Below, one piece after another: positions 17,572-27,338 of a DNA stretch of 64,000 bases. Both the position numbers and the translations under genes were made by a program. The notes beneath the pieces are model-generated. The model ran no database searches, had not been told where the DNA came from, and was given only the letters and a program-made list of their open reading frames with translations. Source of the stretch: Desulfovibrio inopinatus DSM 10711 (GTDB lineage: Bacteria; Desulfobacterota; Desulfovibrionia; Desulfovibrionales; Desulfovibrionaceae); NCBI RefSeq assembly GCF_000429305.1, contig NZ_AUBP01000012.1, forward strand, positions 1 to 64,000, given 5' to 3'. The stretch's first letter is position 1, and the number at the start of each line of letters is the position of its first letter.

Positions 17572-19965
17572 ATGCACGACATGTGGACGATTTTCAAACG
17601 CGAACTCAGTGCGTATTTCAACTCGGCCGTCGGATATATCTTCCTCATTGTTTTTCTTATTATCAACGCTGGCATTTTCGTCACCGGATTCTTTCAGTTT
17701 CCGCTGGCAGAAATGCGCCCGTTTTTTGCCATTTTGCCCGTCACCCTCTGTGTTTTTATCCCGGCCGTCACCATGCGTCTCTGGGCCGAAGAACGTTCTG
17801 AGAACACGGTAGAAATGCTTCTCACCTTTCCCATGCGGCCGTTGTCCATTGTTCTGGGAAAATTTATGGCAGGCTTTATTTTCTATCTGCTTGCCTTAGT
17901 CGGTACCGGCATGATTCCCATCATGCTTCTCGCCCTGGGGCATCCGGACGTAGGACAAATCTTGTGCTCTTATCTCGGAGCCAGCTTACTTGGTGCCTTC
18001 TTCATCAGTCTCGGCCTGCTTATCTCCGGCTTTTCCCGTGATCAAATTGTTGCATTTGTCGTAAGCTTGCTCGCTTGCTTCGGATTCTATCTGCTGGGGA
18101 CCGATTTTATCGCTGCAGCTCTTGATGCCTGGGTCGCTGGTTTCGGCGGCTTTTTGCGTGATCTTGTCGGGGCAACCGGACACTATCTCGTCTTCACCAA
18201 AGGTGTCTTCGAAACGGCTGATCTCCTCTACTTTCTTGTCTGGACCGGCTTGTTTCTCTTCCTGAACGGACTCTTTATCGAAGGTCGTAACCGAAAAACT
18301 GCGACCATGACCTTTTCCGTTGCCTGCCTGCTATGCCTCGTCATCGGCGTGTTGTTCAATGCCTTGGTCACCGACGCTTCTCTTGGCCGAATCGATATGA
18401 CCGAAGGTGCCATTCACACCATAAGCCCGGCATCCAAACGTATTTTGGCCAATCTCAAAGCTCCGGTCCAAGTGACGTATTACGTCACTCCCTCCGAGGA
18501 CATGCCGACGGAAATGCAGAACCTCGAACGCGATGTTCTCGACATCCTGCAAGAGTTGCGTGTCGCCTCAGGGAACCGTTTCCAGTTCAAACGCGTTCAC
18601 ATGCAAGCCGCGAATGTGCTCAGACAAAATCCGGCTGACAAACCGGATGCCGACCCACTCGAACAGCGCATGCTGCAAAAAGGCGTCGAACCGTTTTCTG
18701 TCCAAGCCATGCGCGAAACCGGTGCAGTCACCAACCTCGTCTATTCCTCTCTCGGTATTGCGTACAAAGACAACGATGAGGAAATTCTTCCACAAATCGT
18801 TCCTCAAAATGTGGGGCAACTCGAATATAATCTGATCAGTACCATCTACCGTCTCGAACGGGACAAACCCGCAAAAATCGGTGTTTTCTCTTCAAAACCA
18901 TTTCAATTGCTCAACAATTATCTTGCCCATGAAAAATATGAGGTCGTCCCGTTCGGAATCACCAAAAGCAGCCCTATTCCGGCCGATGCCGATGCGCTGC
19001 TTGTTCTCGAACCACGGAGCCTGAGCGATCGCCAGCAATACGAATTGGCCCGGGCTCTTGCATCGGGACGTAAAATACTCATGGCCGTGCAGGATAACGT
19101 CTGGGACTATAATATCATGCAAGGGGCACTGAATATCACTCGCATCCCCGTGACACCCAATGTGAATCCCCTTCTTGCTCACTACGGTCTTGGTATTGAT
19201 CAAAACGTGCTCATGGACGAAAGCAACACCGGTATCCGTATGGCTCGAAACCAAATCGAGCAGCTTTTCGGTGGGGGGCTTGATCTGAAATTGCCGATCC
19301 AAATCCTCATTGATCGCGAATCCATGAACAAAACCGATCCCATCACAGCCCGACTTTCACAATTTCTTTATATGTGGGGATCCGCTCTCACAATCAACCA
19401 GGAAGAACTCGAGAAAAACGCTTTGACGGCAACGATCCTTGCATCCACAAGCCCCAATGCCTGGACCGTCACTCCACAACAACGCCTGACTCAGGAAGAC
19501 ATCACGCCTCCTGCAGCTTCCAAACGCAAAGCGTACCCCGTTTTAGCACGCATTACCGGACAATTCCCCGATGTAACCAAAGACCAGACGCCTCCCGCCT
19601 GGAATGATCCTCAGATACAAGAGGGGGCATCTGAGCCTGAAACCGTTCAACCCATCACGCCAGCACCGGGGGAACTCTATCTTGTCGGTTGTTCCGAGCT
19701 GTTCAGCGATGATTTTCTTGCTGCCAGTCTCGATCTTGTCCTCAATATCGTCGACTCGATGGCCCTTGGTCCCGATCTCATTACTATTCGCGGTAAGAAA
19801 GCCATCAATCGTATGATTCCGAATGTATCGCCTGAAGCGGCCGCATTGTGGAAAATCATCAACTACGGACTTGTTCCTCTCTGTATTGCCATCATTGGGA
19901 TTCTGCGCACCATGTCCCGACGACGCCGTCGTGCTCGATATGCCGAGGATATGTGTAAAGTTTAA
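17572..19965 (+). CDS. fused ABC permease / GldG-like protein
   Basis: A 797-residue fusion. Residues 1-245 form a GldF-like ABC-2 permease with about six helices ('MWTIFKRELSAYF', 'MRLWAEERSENTVEML'). From about 255 a helix leads into a large periplasmic GldG-type domain ('GAIHTISPASKRILANL', 'VQVTYYVTPSEDMP', 'RDVLDILQEL'), ending in a last helix near 765-782 and a basic tail. In Bacteroidetes gliding systems GldF and GldG are separate; here one chain supplies both. AGGAGT precedes the ATG. The substrate is unknown. Confidence 0.88.
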   Translation: MHDMWTIFKRELSAYFNSAVGYIFLIVFLIINAGIFVTGFFQFPLAEMRPFFAILPVTLCVFIPAVTMRLWAEERSENTVEMLLTFPMRPLSIVLGKFMAGFIFYLLALVGTGMIPIMLLALGHPDVGQILCSYLGASLLGAFFISLGLLISGFSRDQIVAFVVSLLACFGFYLLGTDFIAAALDAWVAGFGGFLRDLVGATGHYLVFTKGVFETADLLYFLVWTGLFLFLNGLFIEGRNRKTATMTFSVACLLCLVIGVLFNALVTDASLGRIDMTEGAIHTISPASKRILANLKAPVQVTYYVTPSEDMPTEMQNLERDVLDILQELRVASGNRFQFKRVHMQAANVLRQNPADKPDADPLEQRMLQKGVEPFSVQAMRETGAVTNLVYSSLGIAYKDNDEEILPQIVPQNVGQLEYNLISTIYRLERDKPAKIGVFSSKPFQLLNNYLAHEKYEVVPFGITKSSPIPADADALLVLEPRSLSDRQQYELARALASGRKILMAVQDNVWDYNIMQGALNITRIPVTPNVNPLLAHYGLGIDQNVLMDESNTGIRMARNQIEQLFGGGLDLKLPIQILIDRESMNKTDPITARLSQFLYMWGSALTINQEELEKNALTATILASTSPNAWTVTPQQRLTQEDITPPAASKRKAYPVLARITGQFPDVTKDQTPPAWNDPQIQEGASEPETVQPITPAPGELYLVGCSELFSDDFLAASLDLVLNIVDSMALGPDLITIRGKKAINRMIPNVSPEAAALWKIINYGLVPLCIAIIGILRTMSRRRRRARYAEDMCKV

Positions 19966-20077
19966 GCTCACGGACCAAACGATACGTCCCGTTCGGAGCT
20001 ATCCCCGTTAAAAGTTTTTGAGGGAGGAGTTGGCGGCTGGAGCCATCTCCCCCTCTTCTATACACTAGGAGAACATC

Positions 20078-21163
20078 ATGAAGAACAAAAGCGTCGCCGT
20101 TCTCGGCATCATCATCGTGCTGTTGGCCGCGGCTCTGCTGGCAAAAAAAACCTTGTTCGCTCCGAAGGATATTCTTTCCTATAATGACCTGTTCACCTTT
20201 TTTCCTGACAACGCCACTACGGCCGATGTTGCGGAAATCACTCTTTTCGACGGGGCGAAACCCGATGCACCGATTACGCTGAAACGCGATGGAGAAACTT
20301 GGCGACTTGTTTCCATGCAAAATGCGAAGGCAGATATCGGCCAAGTGGCCGGTCTCCTCGGATGTATTGCCAAAATGAAGGGTGAGGCCCGCGCTGACGA
20401 TGCCAGCTTGCATCCCGACTTCGCGGTTGATGACGCCTCTGCCGTGCATATCATTCTCAAAGACAAAGATGGAAAAGAACTGGCGAATATTCTCGCGGGG
20501 AAAGGAGACTGGAAATCCTCGTTTGTCAGACCCAATAACGCGGATGTGGTTTACGCAGTCGAAGACAATGTCCGTGGTCGTGCCGGGTACGTTGGAAACG
20601 CTCTTGACCCAACGAAATGGCTCGACAAAGTCGCCTTACGTCTTCCCGAAGAAATGATTGACACCATCACGGTGACAACCCCGGAAGGCACAGCCACCTT
20701 CACGAAAAAAACGGAAGCTACCACAGCAAAACAAGAAGGCGAGGCCGAAAACCCCGAGTCCGTCTCATGGCAGGCACAAGGAGGTTCATGGCTTTCCGAT
20801 TCACAACAGGCCGTGAAAGAGCTTATTGGCGGTCTGTTGGCTGTACGCATTGTCGATATTGTTCCGGCGAAAGACGCCACGTCCCTCGACTTTTCTACGG
20901 CACCGTATTCCATTACCACGACCGGAAAAGTCTCGCATACGATCACGGCATTGCCCGTCGGGATGAATGCGAAAGATCAATCAACGGAGTCGAAAGTATA
21001 TCTCAAAATAGATGATGACCCGTTGGTTTATGTCATGCCGACATCGGAATTCACGACACTCTTTCTCCAACCACAAAACGAAAACCAGACAGAGGCCCCC
21101 GTCCCCAACGCTCCCATGACCATGCCCAATATCATTCCTATGATGCCGCAGCAGGGTCAATAA
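20078..21163 (+). CDS. DUF4340 membrane-anchored protein
   Basis: A 361-residue protein with one N-terminal helix (about 5-23) and a repeated DUF4340-type periplasmic region ('ITLKRDGETWRLVSM.NAKAD', later 'VSWQAQGGSWLSDS'). DUF4340 proteins usually sit beside GldG-type ABC genes, as here, and are thought to be periplasmic partners. AGGAGAACATC precedes the ATG. The tail is rich in Pro, Met and Gln. The gene ends the operon at a terminator. Confidence 0.85.
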   Translation: MKNKSVAVLGIIIVLLAAALLAKKTLFAPKDILSYNDLFTFFPDNATTADVAEITLFDGAKPDAPITLKRDGETWRLVSMQNAKADIGQVAGLLGCIAKMKGEARADDASLHPDFAVDDASAVHIILKDKDGKELANILAGKGDWKSSFVRPNNADVVYAVEDNVRGRAGYVGNALDPTKWLDKVALRLPEEMIDTITVTTPEGTATFTKKTEATTAKQEGEAENPESVSWQAQGGSWLSDSQQAVKELIGGLLAVRIVDIVPAKDATSLDFSTAPYSITTTGKVSHTITALPVGMNAKDQSTESKVYLKIDDDPLVYVMPTSEFTTLFLQPQNENQTEAPVPNAPMTMPNIIPMMPQQGQ

Positions 21164-21190
21164 CCTATTCGTGATCTTCGTATAATACAC

Positions 21191-21228
21191 AAGGCCCCTG
21201 AACATTGTGTTGAGGGGCCTTATTTGTT
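21191..21228 (+). terminator. terminator after the Gld-type operon
   Basis: A 9-bp stem (AAGGCCCCT at 21191-21199, AGGGGCCTT at 21213-21221) around a 13-base loop, followed by a T-rich ATTTGTT. Confidence 0.8.
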
Positions 21229-21404
21229 CTTCACCTTTTCTTTATAGCAACTCATCTCAGAGTACGGACGGAGATCAATAGATAGGATTATTCCAGGTAA
21301 CGAAATAAAGCTGTTCACTTACGATGTTGAACGCTCCCCGCATCAACTCCTTTGCAAAGCATACTTTTCGAAATTTATGACGCGAAAACGAATGGTCAAA
21401 ATTC

Positions 21405-22127
21405 TTATTTCTTCTGAAAAAATCGAAAATATAACCGTTCAATGATCGGGAGTGTTTTAGGATCAATCCGTTCAAACACCTCGATCGGTGGAACATTTCC
21501 TCCATACGCCGCTTCAAGCTCTTCCCATGTTATTTCAATTTGACTGGGATCGGGACGGTCCTCATACCGGCTCATGGCGATAAGAAGGGAGCCATCATCA
21601 TTGAGAACTTCGATAAGAGGCAAAGGAATATATCCAGAAGCCTTGGCCTGTTCGATCAACGCTTGACGACAACGTCGAACATATCGCGCTCCGAAAAACG
21701 GTATTTCCCACAAGGCGTGTTCCAATATCGGAAACCGCCCAGCAAGACGTGTCTGAAAAAAAAGTCCTTGAGGTGCTTCATGGACAGGGAGCGGGTGGGG
21801 AGCAAGCTGAATAAAGTCTACATCGCTTGGACGAACGATGCAGCCAGCGAGTGCTTTACTCGCATTCCCATTTTCATCAAATTGATAATATACAATAAAA
21901 CATGCTGTCGACACCACGCCGACTGTTTCAAATACTTCTTTTTGAAGCGCTCGAGCGGCTGCCCATAGCTCCATAGTCGGACCAAAAACTTCGCGGCCCA
22001 CGAGGGAAAACGGCCCCATTGACGTTATCGTCACGCGGACGGGACCGATGATCCCGAACATGCGCAGAAACCAGATTGCAAGCCCAAAAACAAGCCCGAT
22101 AAAAACCAAACCCAAGACCACGTTCAT
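21405..22127 (-). CDS. membrane-anchored protein of unknown function
   Basis: A 240-residue protein with one N-terminal helix (about 3-25, 'GLVFIGLVFGLAIWFLRMF') and a soluble domain of about 200 residues facing probably the periplasm. The latter has 'TSMGPFSLVGREVFGPTMEL' and 'FFQTRLAGRFPILEHALWEI'. No family recognised. I chose the ATG at 22127, which starts directly at the helix; the frame reaches 22184 but adds an unlikely polar extension. It is a single-gene unit, convergent with the DUF4340 operon. Confidence 0.6.
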   Translation of the reverse strand: MNVVLGLVFIGLVFGLAIWFLRMFGIIGPVRVTITSMGPFSLVGREVFGPTMELWAAARALQKEVFETVGVVSTACFIVYYQFDENGNASKALAGCIVRPSDVDFIQLAPHPLPVHEAPQGLFFQTRLAGRFPILEHALWEIPFFGARYVRRCRQALIEQAKASGYIPLPLIEVLNDDGSLLIAMSRYEDRPDPSQIEITWEELEAAYGGNVPPIEVFERIDPKTLPIIERLYFRFFQKK

Positions 22128-22567
22128 AATCCAGCACCATAGAAGACTCGACAGCGTTGCGATGTTTTTATTATGATACAACACTTCATAGCACGGTGTT
22201 TAATCACTTGCTCAAAACGCACTGGACCCCCAATATGTATCATTTTCATCGATGTTCATATTTTATGGTATGATGTCGTCAACGACAAGTATCGTTCACG
22301 CATCGTTCCTGATACGATAATCAACGATATGTCTCAGGTGAAAGCGGCCTTGTCACAAGCTTGGGAAAGCAGTAATATCTTTTCCCTTGGGCGGATGAAA
22401 ACACAAACCGCCGAGGCAGCCTCTGCACGCCATACTTTCGAGATCGTTCAGGGCCATGCACCAAACGCCGTATGGGTTTGCTCGATCTGGTTGTTTTTTC
22501 GTGTCCTTAAAGGCAATGCGCGTAGAGCATAAAGTGTAACTGTTCAACTTTTTTCAAAGAGCAATGG
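22128..22567. other. intergenic stretch without a convincing gene
   Basis: About 440 bases. Open frames exist on both strands (plus 22173-22532, minus 22353-22547) but neither has a ribosome binding site or a recognisable product, and they overlap each other. It must hold the promoters of the two divergent flanking genes. I cannot exclude a small RNA. Confidence 0.45.
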
Positions 22568-23032
22568 ATGTCTATGTTTCAACCTGGTGATTCGGTCGAG
22601 GCGCAATGCGGAAAATGTAAGGGTGTCACCCGACATGCCGTCGTAGTTGTCGAACGTGGCGAAGCCATGCAGGTCCAATGCACGTTTTGCGGTTCCCGTC
22701 ATAAATTCAAGCCAAAGGATTCAGCGGGTAACCAGGCGGCCAGGGCCCGTAAAACAGCCAGTGGTCCCAAAAAGGCCACAGGTGGCAAAAAAGCGACCAA
22801 GGCGGCACAAGCCTCGGCAGCAATTCTGCGAGAGTGGGAAGATGCTGTGGCCGCTGCCGATCCAACACAAGCCAAACCCTACTCAATGAACAGCGCGTTC
22901 GAAGAAGGCGATTTGGTGGATCACAAAAAGTTCGGCATGGGGATCGTGAGTCAAGTCATTGTGCCCGATAAAATGGAAATTCTTTTTCGCGACGGCATCA
23001 AACTGTTGCGATGTAATTTGCAATCCTCCTGA
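22568..23032 (+). CDS. zinc-ribbon protein with basic linker and KFGxG tail
   Basis: A 154-residue protein in three parts. An N-terminal zinc ribbon with two CxxC pairs (Cys 14/17 and 38/41) is followed by a Lys/Ala-rich linker (about 50-85) that looks suited to nucleic acid binding. The C-terminal segment 'DLVDHKKFGMGIVSQVIVPD' resembles the small domain found at the ends of some UvrD helicases and CarD-like proteins. It may bind DNA or RNA polymerase; this is inference. It starts with two close ATGs (22568 and 22574). Confidence 0.65.
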   Translation: MSMFQPGDSVEAQCGKCKGVTRHAVVVVERGEAMQVQCTFCGSRHKFKPKDSAGNQAARARKTASGPKKATGGKKATKAAQASAAILREWEDAVAAADPTQAKPYSMNSAFEEGDLVDHKKFGMGIVSQVIVPDKMEILFRDGIKLLRCNLQSS

Positions 23033-23108
23033 TGCGGTAGCGAGGCGACATGGAGCAGCGTTCCGATAGAATTGTCGCACGAATGGTCACGGGCTCCTGC
23101 TTTCCCCC

Positions 23109-23735
23109 ATGAGCAAGGTCATCCCGATCCAAGGAGGCACAACGATTCGCGAACGCCTTTTGCAGGCGGTCGAAGAGACGTTAGTGTGTCATGGTTTTGA
23201 AGCCATCACTATAGACATGGTGGCTCGTGCGGCTCGTGTATCGCGTCCGGTTGTTTTTCGGTACTATGGCGGTTTGTCCGGGCTCGTTTTCGAGTACTCC
23301 CGGACAAACCGTTTTTGGCCATCAAGTGGAGATCTCGTTGACAGCGATCTCGCGATGCTCAAAACCCTTCCCTCAGCAGCACGTGTCGCCGAATTTTTTA
23401 AACGGCTCCTCCACGAACTGCGTAAACGACCGCATACAATCGAGTTATTGTGCTGGGAGTGTCGTCAACGCAACCGATTGACGACGATAATGGAAAATTC
23501 GCGCGTCAAAAGCTCGCTCGAATTCTTTGAAAGTGTTCTGCCTGATATCGACGACGACGTCGACCTTGGAGCCATTGTAGCCGTTATCGCTGCTGCGGCC
23601 TTTTTTCTCCTGGTTCGTTCACGTACCACACCGCACTTTGGTGGCATCGACTTGGCATCTCCTCTTGGTCAACAGCGCATCGACGATACCATTGATCTTC
23701 TTTTGCAGGGAACGCTCCCCTCTACATGGCGATAG
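23109..23735 (+). CDS. TetR-family transcriptional regulator
   Basis: A 208-residue regulator with the N-terminal helix-turn-helix of the TetR family (about 13-58, 'TIRERLLQAVEETLVCHGFE', then 'TIDMVARAARVSRPVVFRYY'). The C-terminal half is an all-helical ligand domain without a clear subfamily. It is convergent with cbiK; no obvious target gene sits divergently, so its regulon is unknown. The GTG/ATG choice is simple: the ATG at 23109 directly precedes the domain. Confidence 0.87.
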   Translation: MSKVIPIQGGTTIRERLLQAVEETLVCHGFEAITIDMVARAARVSRPVVFRYYGGLSGLVFEYSRTNRFWPSSGDLVDSDLAMLKTLPSAARVAEFFKRLLHELRKRPHTIELLCWECRQRNRLTTIMENSRVKSSLEFFESVLPDIDDDVDLGAIVAVIAAAAFFLLVRSRTTPHFGGIDLASPLGQQRIDDTIDLLLQGTLPSTWR

Positions 23736-23842
23736 TACGCTCTGTTAAAGAGCGCTCCCCTCTGCTTAAGGCAAGGAAAACGAACACAGGCCCCCCAAAG
23801 AGAAGAACATGACGTGAGCATGGAGAATCATGCACATACGTC

Positions 23843-23862
23843 ACGGGATAGACCCGTTTTTC
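23843..23862 (+). terminator. weak terminator between tetR and cbiK
   Basis: A short 5-bp stem (ACGGG / CCCGT) with a 5-base loop and five Ts. It is about 110 bases after the TetR stop and is only a candidate. Confidence 0.4.
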
Positions 23863-23868
23863 TTCTCG

Positions 23869-24702
23869 TTATACTAAGCCATCGAGCCGCCGCCAGGCAT
23901 TTTGGACATGGTTCAGCCATAGCGCGGCTAAGGGTGGATGATCAAGTGCGGCTGTCAGGACAGGGTGGCAGGCAATATTCGCTTTTTCAAATTGCGTTTG
24001 CCATGAATCAGGGCTGTCTCCGAACAAATCCTTATGAGCGTGCCGACCGGCAGAAGAAAAGAACGGAATAAGCCATACGGTGGAGACGTTCTTCGCAATG
24101 AGCATTTCGTGCAATGCGCTCCGACGCATGACACCATCCTGCTTTCCATGCCCTAACGATCCAATATAAAAAAGTTCATCTCGGCGAGCACATTCGGCAG
24201 CCAAATCTGAATAGCGCGTATGCCCAGGATGGGAAGATCCGTGCCCAACCAACACAACAGCTTGGTCAGATTTCCGTTCTGGTGGAACCAACGAAAACAC
24301 CGCGTCAGCAACACGCTCAATATCGGTTCCAACACCAAGGAGCGGATCGCCGACGGAGGTTCGGATGGAAATCCCAGTTTCATGACAGGCGTCATCAATC
24401 TGCACGAGCATCTCGTGAAATTCACGCCCCGGTATAACGTGCAGCGATTGAACAACGACCTGACGTATACCTTCTTGAATGAGGTTGACCAAAACCTCTT
24501 TCGGTGCTGGAGCTGGAGCCGGGACCGACTGTGCTGCAACAAAATCTCCCGACGCGATATGCGCAACGGAGACAGGAGCATCAGGGTACAATTGACGAAC
24601 CTCATCGGCCAGCCGCTTCAATCCCTGGTCGGAGCCAGGGTGCCTGGAGACATGCGCCGTTAAAATGACAGCGCGAGGAGTGGATAATTGATGTGTTGTC
24701 AT
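23869..24702 (-). CDS. cbiK: sirohydrochlorin cobaltochelatase (CbiK type)
   Basis: This enzyme inserts cobalt (or iron, to give siroheme) into sirohydrochlorin in anaerobic B12 and siroheme synthesis. The 277-residue chain has the two-domain class II chelatase fold with the metal-binding His154 in 'VLVGHGSSHPG' and His221 in 'SAGRHAHKDLFGD', matching the known pair of CbiK enzymes. There is no signal peptide, so this is a cytoplasmic form; Desulfovibrio is known to have cytoplasmic and periplasmic versions. I chose the ATG at 24702; the upstream site is weak. It may also feed the sulfite reductase encoded near 29475. Confidence 0.9.
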   Translation of the reverse strand: MTTHQLSTPRAVILTAHVSRHPGSDQGLKRLADEVRQLYPDAPVSVAHIASGDFVAAQSVPAPAPAPKEVLVNLIQEGIRQVVVQSLHVIPGREFHEMLVQIDDACHETGISIRTSVGDPLLGVGTDIERVADAVFSLVPPERKSDQAVVLVGHGSSHPGHTRYSDLAAECARRDELFYIGSLGHGKQDGVMRRSALHEMLIAKNVSTVWLIPFFSSAGRHAHKDLFGDSPDSWQTQFEKANIACHPVLTAALDHPPLAALWLNHVQNAWRRLDGLV

Positions 24703-24946
24703 AACGAAGTCGATGTCGTTATCAAATAATGGACCCGGGGCCAAAACGTTTTTTTAGGGGTTCCTCCTTCGAACATGACGGCTCAAACCATCTTCGACAT
24801 TTGCCCCGGTCGCGTTACCAATTTTACATAACGAAATGCGACTTCTTCTTCCTTTCGCATTGACCATTTTTGCGCTGCCTCGTATCGTCCCCATACTACT
24901 TTCTTTTTTGGAAACCCGCCGCTGGCGCATCTCGACAGAGGAAACC

Positions 24947-25936
24947 ATGAAACGATTGCTCGCCATTGCTGCCGCTGTCATATTTTTCGTTGCTATTCTG
25001 TGGTTTGCACTTCGCAACGAATCATCGAATACCCCAGAACACAGTCTTGATCTGGCAGCTCAGGCCGTGGCCCACCATGATGTGGTTGCCTTTTCCAAAG
25101 TTGTTGACGTGCGCAACCTGACCAACAAAGCAGCTGATGACATTCGCGCCTATGTCGATGCGAATCCAGGCCTCGAGATGCAGTCCGTGCTCTCTGCCAT
25201 TGGCCAATATATCGGTCTTGATTTGACGGCAGTTGATGAACTTGACCCCGGACAAGATTTGGCAGAACGGATTGAAGCCGCCGTACGGACCGGGAAAACT
25301 GGTACGACAGATAATCAGCCGGCTTTTCGAAATTTCGCCATTGCATACAAGGGGGCGATAAGCAATACCGATGGCGCCGTGAGTCTGCGCTTGGCAACAC
25401 CATCAACCGGCAATGACCAGACGACGCCGACGATTCAGGCCGATCTTGCTTTGGAAAAGCTCAAGTCTGGGTGGCGCATTATGGAAATTGCCAACCTCCC
25501 CGATCTGCTGCCCTCCATCACGCCTTTACCTAGTCTGGATGCCGTTGAGGCCGTTCGCAATGTCATTTTGAGCGGCGTCCGACAATATTATGTTGAAAAT
25601 ATCAAAGAAGGAAAAATTTTCGTTATTGAAGGTATCGCCGAAAATCAAGGTGCCGCCCCGGTCTCGCATATCAGACTGCGCGCCGTCATTTTCAACCAGG
25701 CCGAATCGCGAATGGCTGAAAAAACCATTACAGCCAACAATGTCCTTGGATTATATCAGTTACGCGTGTTTGACCGTGCAAAACTGAATCAAAGCTTGGA
25801 CAAGCCTGACGGCCCGATGTCTCAGACAATTGCTCCCGGAGGACAGGTTAAGTTCATGTTCATTTTTTATGACGTCCCTGAATCGGCGGCTGAATTCGAA
25901 GTCCGTGTGGTGGCGGTTAATATCGCGCAATCATAA
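24947..25936 (+). CDS. membrane-anchored DUF3426 protein
   Basis: A 329-residue protein with an N-terminal helix (about 2-20) followed by two regions. The first (about 30-215) resembles DUF2939, 'LAAQAVAHHDVVAFSKVVDV'. The second (about 225-325) matches DUF3426, with 'VIEGIAENQGAAPVSHIRLR' and 'FMFIFYDVPESAAEFEVRVV'. DUF3426 often follows an MJ0042 zinc finger, which is absent here. The ATG at 24947 has AGAGGAAACC upstream; the longer frame from 24836 is not needed. Function unknown. Confidence 0.72.
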   Translation: MKRLLAIAAAVIFFVAILWFALRNESSNTPEHSLDLAAQAVAHHDVVAFSKVVDVRNLTNKAADDIRAYVDANPGLEMQSVLSAIGQYIGLDLTAVDELDPGQDLAERIEAAVRTGKTGTTDNQPAFRNFAIAYKGAISNTDGAVSLRLATPSTGNDQTTPTIQADLALEKLKSGWRIMEIANLPDLLPSITPLPSLDAVEAVRNVILSGVRQYYVENIKEGKIFVIEGIAENQGAAPVSHIRLRAVIFNQAESRMAEKTITANNVLGLYQLRVFDRAKLNQSLDKPDGPMSQTIAPGGQVKFMFIFYDVPESAAEFEVRVVAVNIAQS

Positions 25937-26137
25937 GCAATACGGTCTTCGTTGTCTCTCGGATCTCCCATGCTCGACATCTTTGTGCTCCCATGAGAAA
26001 TACGAGAGTTATGTTTAGCGTTTTTAACAGCACAACAAAAGCTCCTGTTTTTTCCCCTGCAGCACGTGACAATGCGGTGCTGTCTACGGGCACCATGTAG
26101 ACGCCATATACCAAAGAAAACTGAATAAGGATTCTCA

Positions 26138-27187
26138 ATGAATATATCACTGCGAGCCGGTCGCAAGCTGGCTTGTATGCTCTTGATGCTCTGCTTGGCC
26201 TCTTCGGCTTTAGCTGCCGACGAATTGCCCGGCAACGGGAAAGAAGTCCAACCAGCATCTCCCAGTTGGTCAACAGGCCTATTCCAAGACGCGTTGTATA
26301 ATCGTGCGTTGGAAGAACTTGGATATACCGTAAAAAAGCCCAAAGAACTGAGTAATTCTTCATTCTACCAAGCGATCAGCCGAGGAGATGTCGATTTTTG
26401 GGTCAATGGATGGTTCCCTCTCCATAATGCACTTGTGCCTCGAGATTTCAGAGAAAAAGCTGAAGTTCTTGGCCATGTCGTCCAAGGAGGAGGGATTGCC
26501 GGCTATCTCGTTTCCAGAAAAGCTGCAGATAAATTCGGCATACACTCCCTTGAAGATTTCAAACGTCCGGACGTGAAAGCCGCTTTTGATATCAATGGGG
26601 ATGGAAAAGCCGATCTTGTTGCCTGTCCCCATGGCTGGGCATGTGAAAAAATCATCGCGCATCATTTAGATACTCTCGACCTCAATGACGACATTAATGC
26701 AATGACGACATCCTACACCGCAAACATGGCGAACACTGTTTCCCGTGCTCATAGTGGACAACCTGTTTTTTTCTACACCTGGACCCCGAACTGGACCATT
26801 GCCAAACTGAAACCGGGAAAAGATGTTGTATGGATCAACGTCCCGCAAACGTCCCCGGAGACATCGCAAAAAGAACTTGAAGACAAACTTGTCGTGCAAC
26901 ATCTCCCCGGTGCAGTGACTGACCCCATCAATCTGGGCTTTATTGCCAACGACATCCAAGTAGTTGCAAACAAACAATTTCTTTCTGAAAACCCGGCTGC
27001 ACGAGCACTTTTTGAAGTGATGACGATCCCGCTTGCAGACGTTGCAGCACAAAATGCAAAAATGTTTGAGGGAGAATCCTCTCCTGAAGATATTGACCGT
27101 CACGTCAATACATGGATCGCGAGAAACAAAAAGAAATGGGATAGCTGGATTCACGCAGCGAAAAAGGCAGCTGCCGCTACGCATTGA
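26138..27187 (+). CDS. glycine betaine/proline-type substrate-binding protein
   Basis: A periplasmic solute-binding protein of the ProX/OpuAC family, 349 residues with a signal peptide cleaved near 'SSALAADE'. Family features include 'ISRGDVDFWVNGWFPLHNAL', 'CPHGWACE' and 'FYTWTPNWTIAKL', whose Trp residues would form the aromatic cage for quaternary amines. Osmoprotectant uptake is therefore likely. No ProV ATPase or ProW permease gene lies beside it, so it works with a transporter encoded elsewhere or in sensing. Confidence 0.88.
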   Translation: MNISLRAGRKLACMLLMLCLASSALAADELPGNGKEVQPASPSWSTGLFQDALYNRALEELGYTVKKPKELSNSSFYQAISRGDVDFWVNGWFPLHNALVPRDFREKAEVLGHVVQGGGIAGYLVSRKAADKFGIHSLEDFKRPDVKAAFDINGDGKADLVACPHGWACEKIIAHHLDTLDLNDDINAMTTSYTANMANTVSRAHSGQPVFFYTWTPNWTIAKLKPGKDVVWINVPQTSPETSQKELEDKLVVQHLPGAVTDPINLGFIANDIQVVANKQFLSENPAARALFEVMTIPLADVAAQNAKMFEGESSPEDIDRHVNTWIARNKKKWDSWIHAAKKAAAATH

Positions 27188-27338
27188 TCTCGTTGCTTTC
27201 ATTCTTTGCCTTTGCGAAGGCTTTGTTCACGAAAGCAGTCTTCCAACACATAGAGATTTCAAGTCATCGTACGCCAAGTCTTCGGAAGAAGGGAGCGCAT
27301 ATGACATCACCGTCGTCTCCCGGCAAGGAAACATTGAG

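Noticed and set aside
22173-22532. Overlapping open frames on both strands (plus 119 codons, minus 64 codons)
   Set aside because: No ribosome binding site, no domain, and they exclude each other. Left as intergenic.
24703-24946. Possible cobalamin riboswitch upstream of cbiK
   Set aside because: No B12-box-like sequence or matching set of helices was seen on the minus strand.
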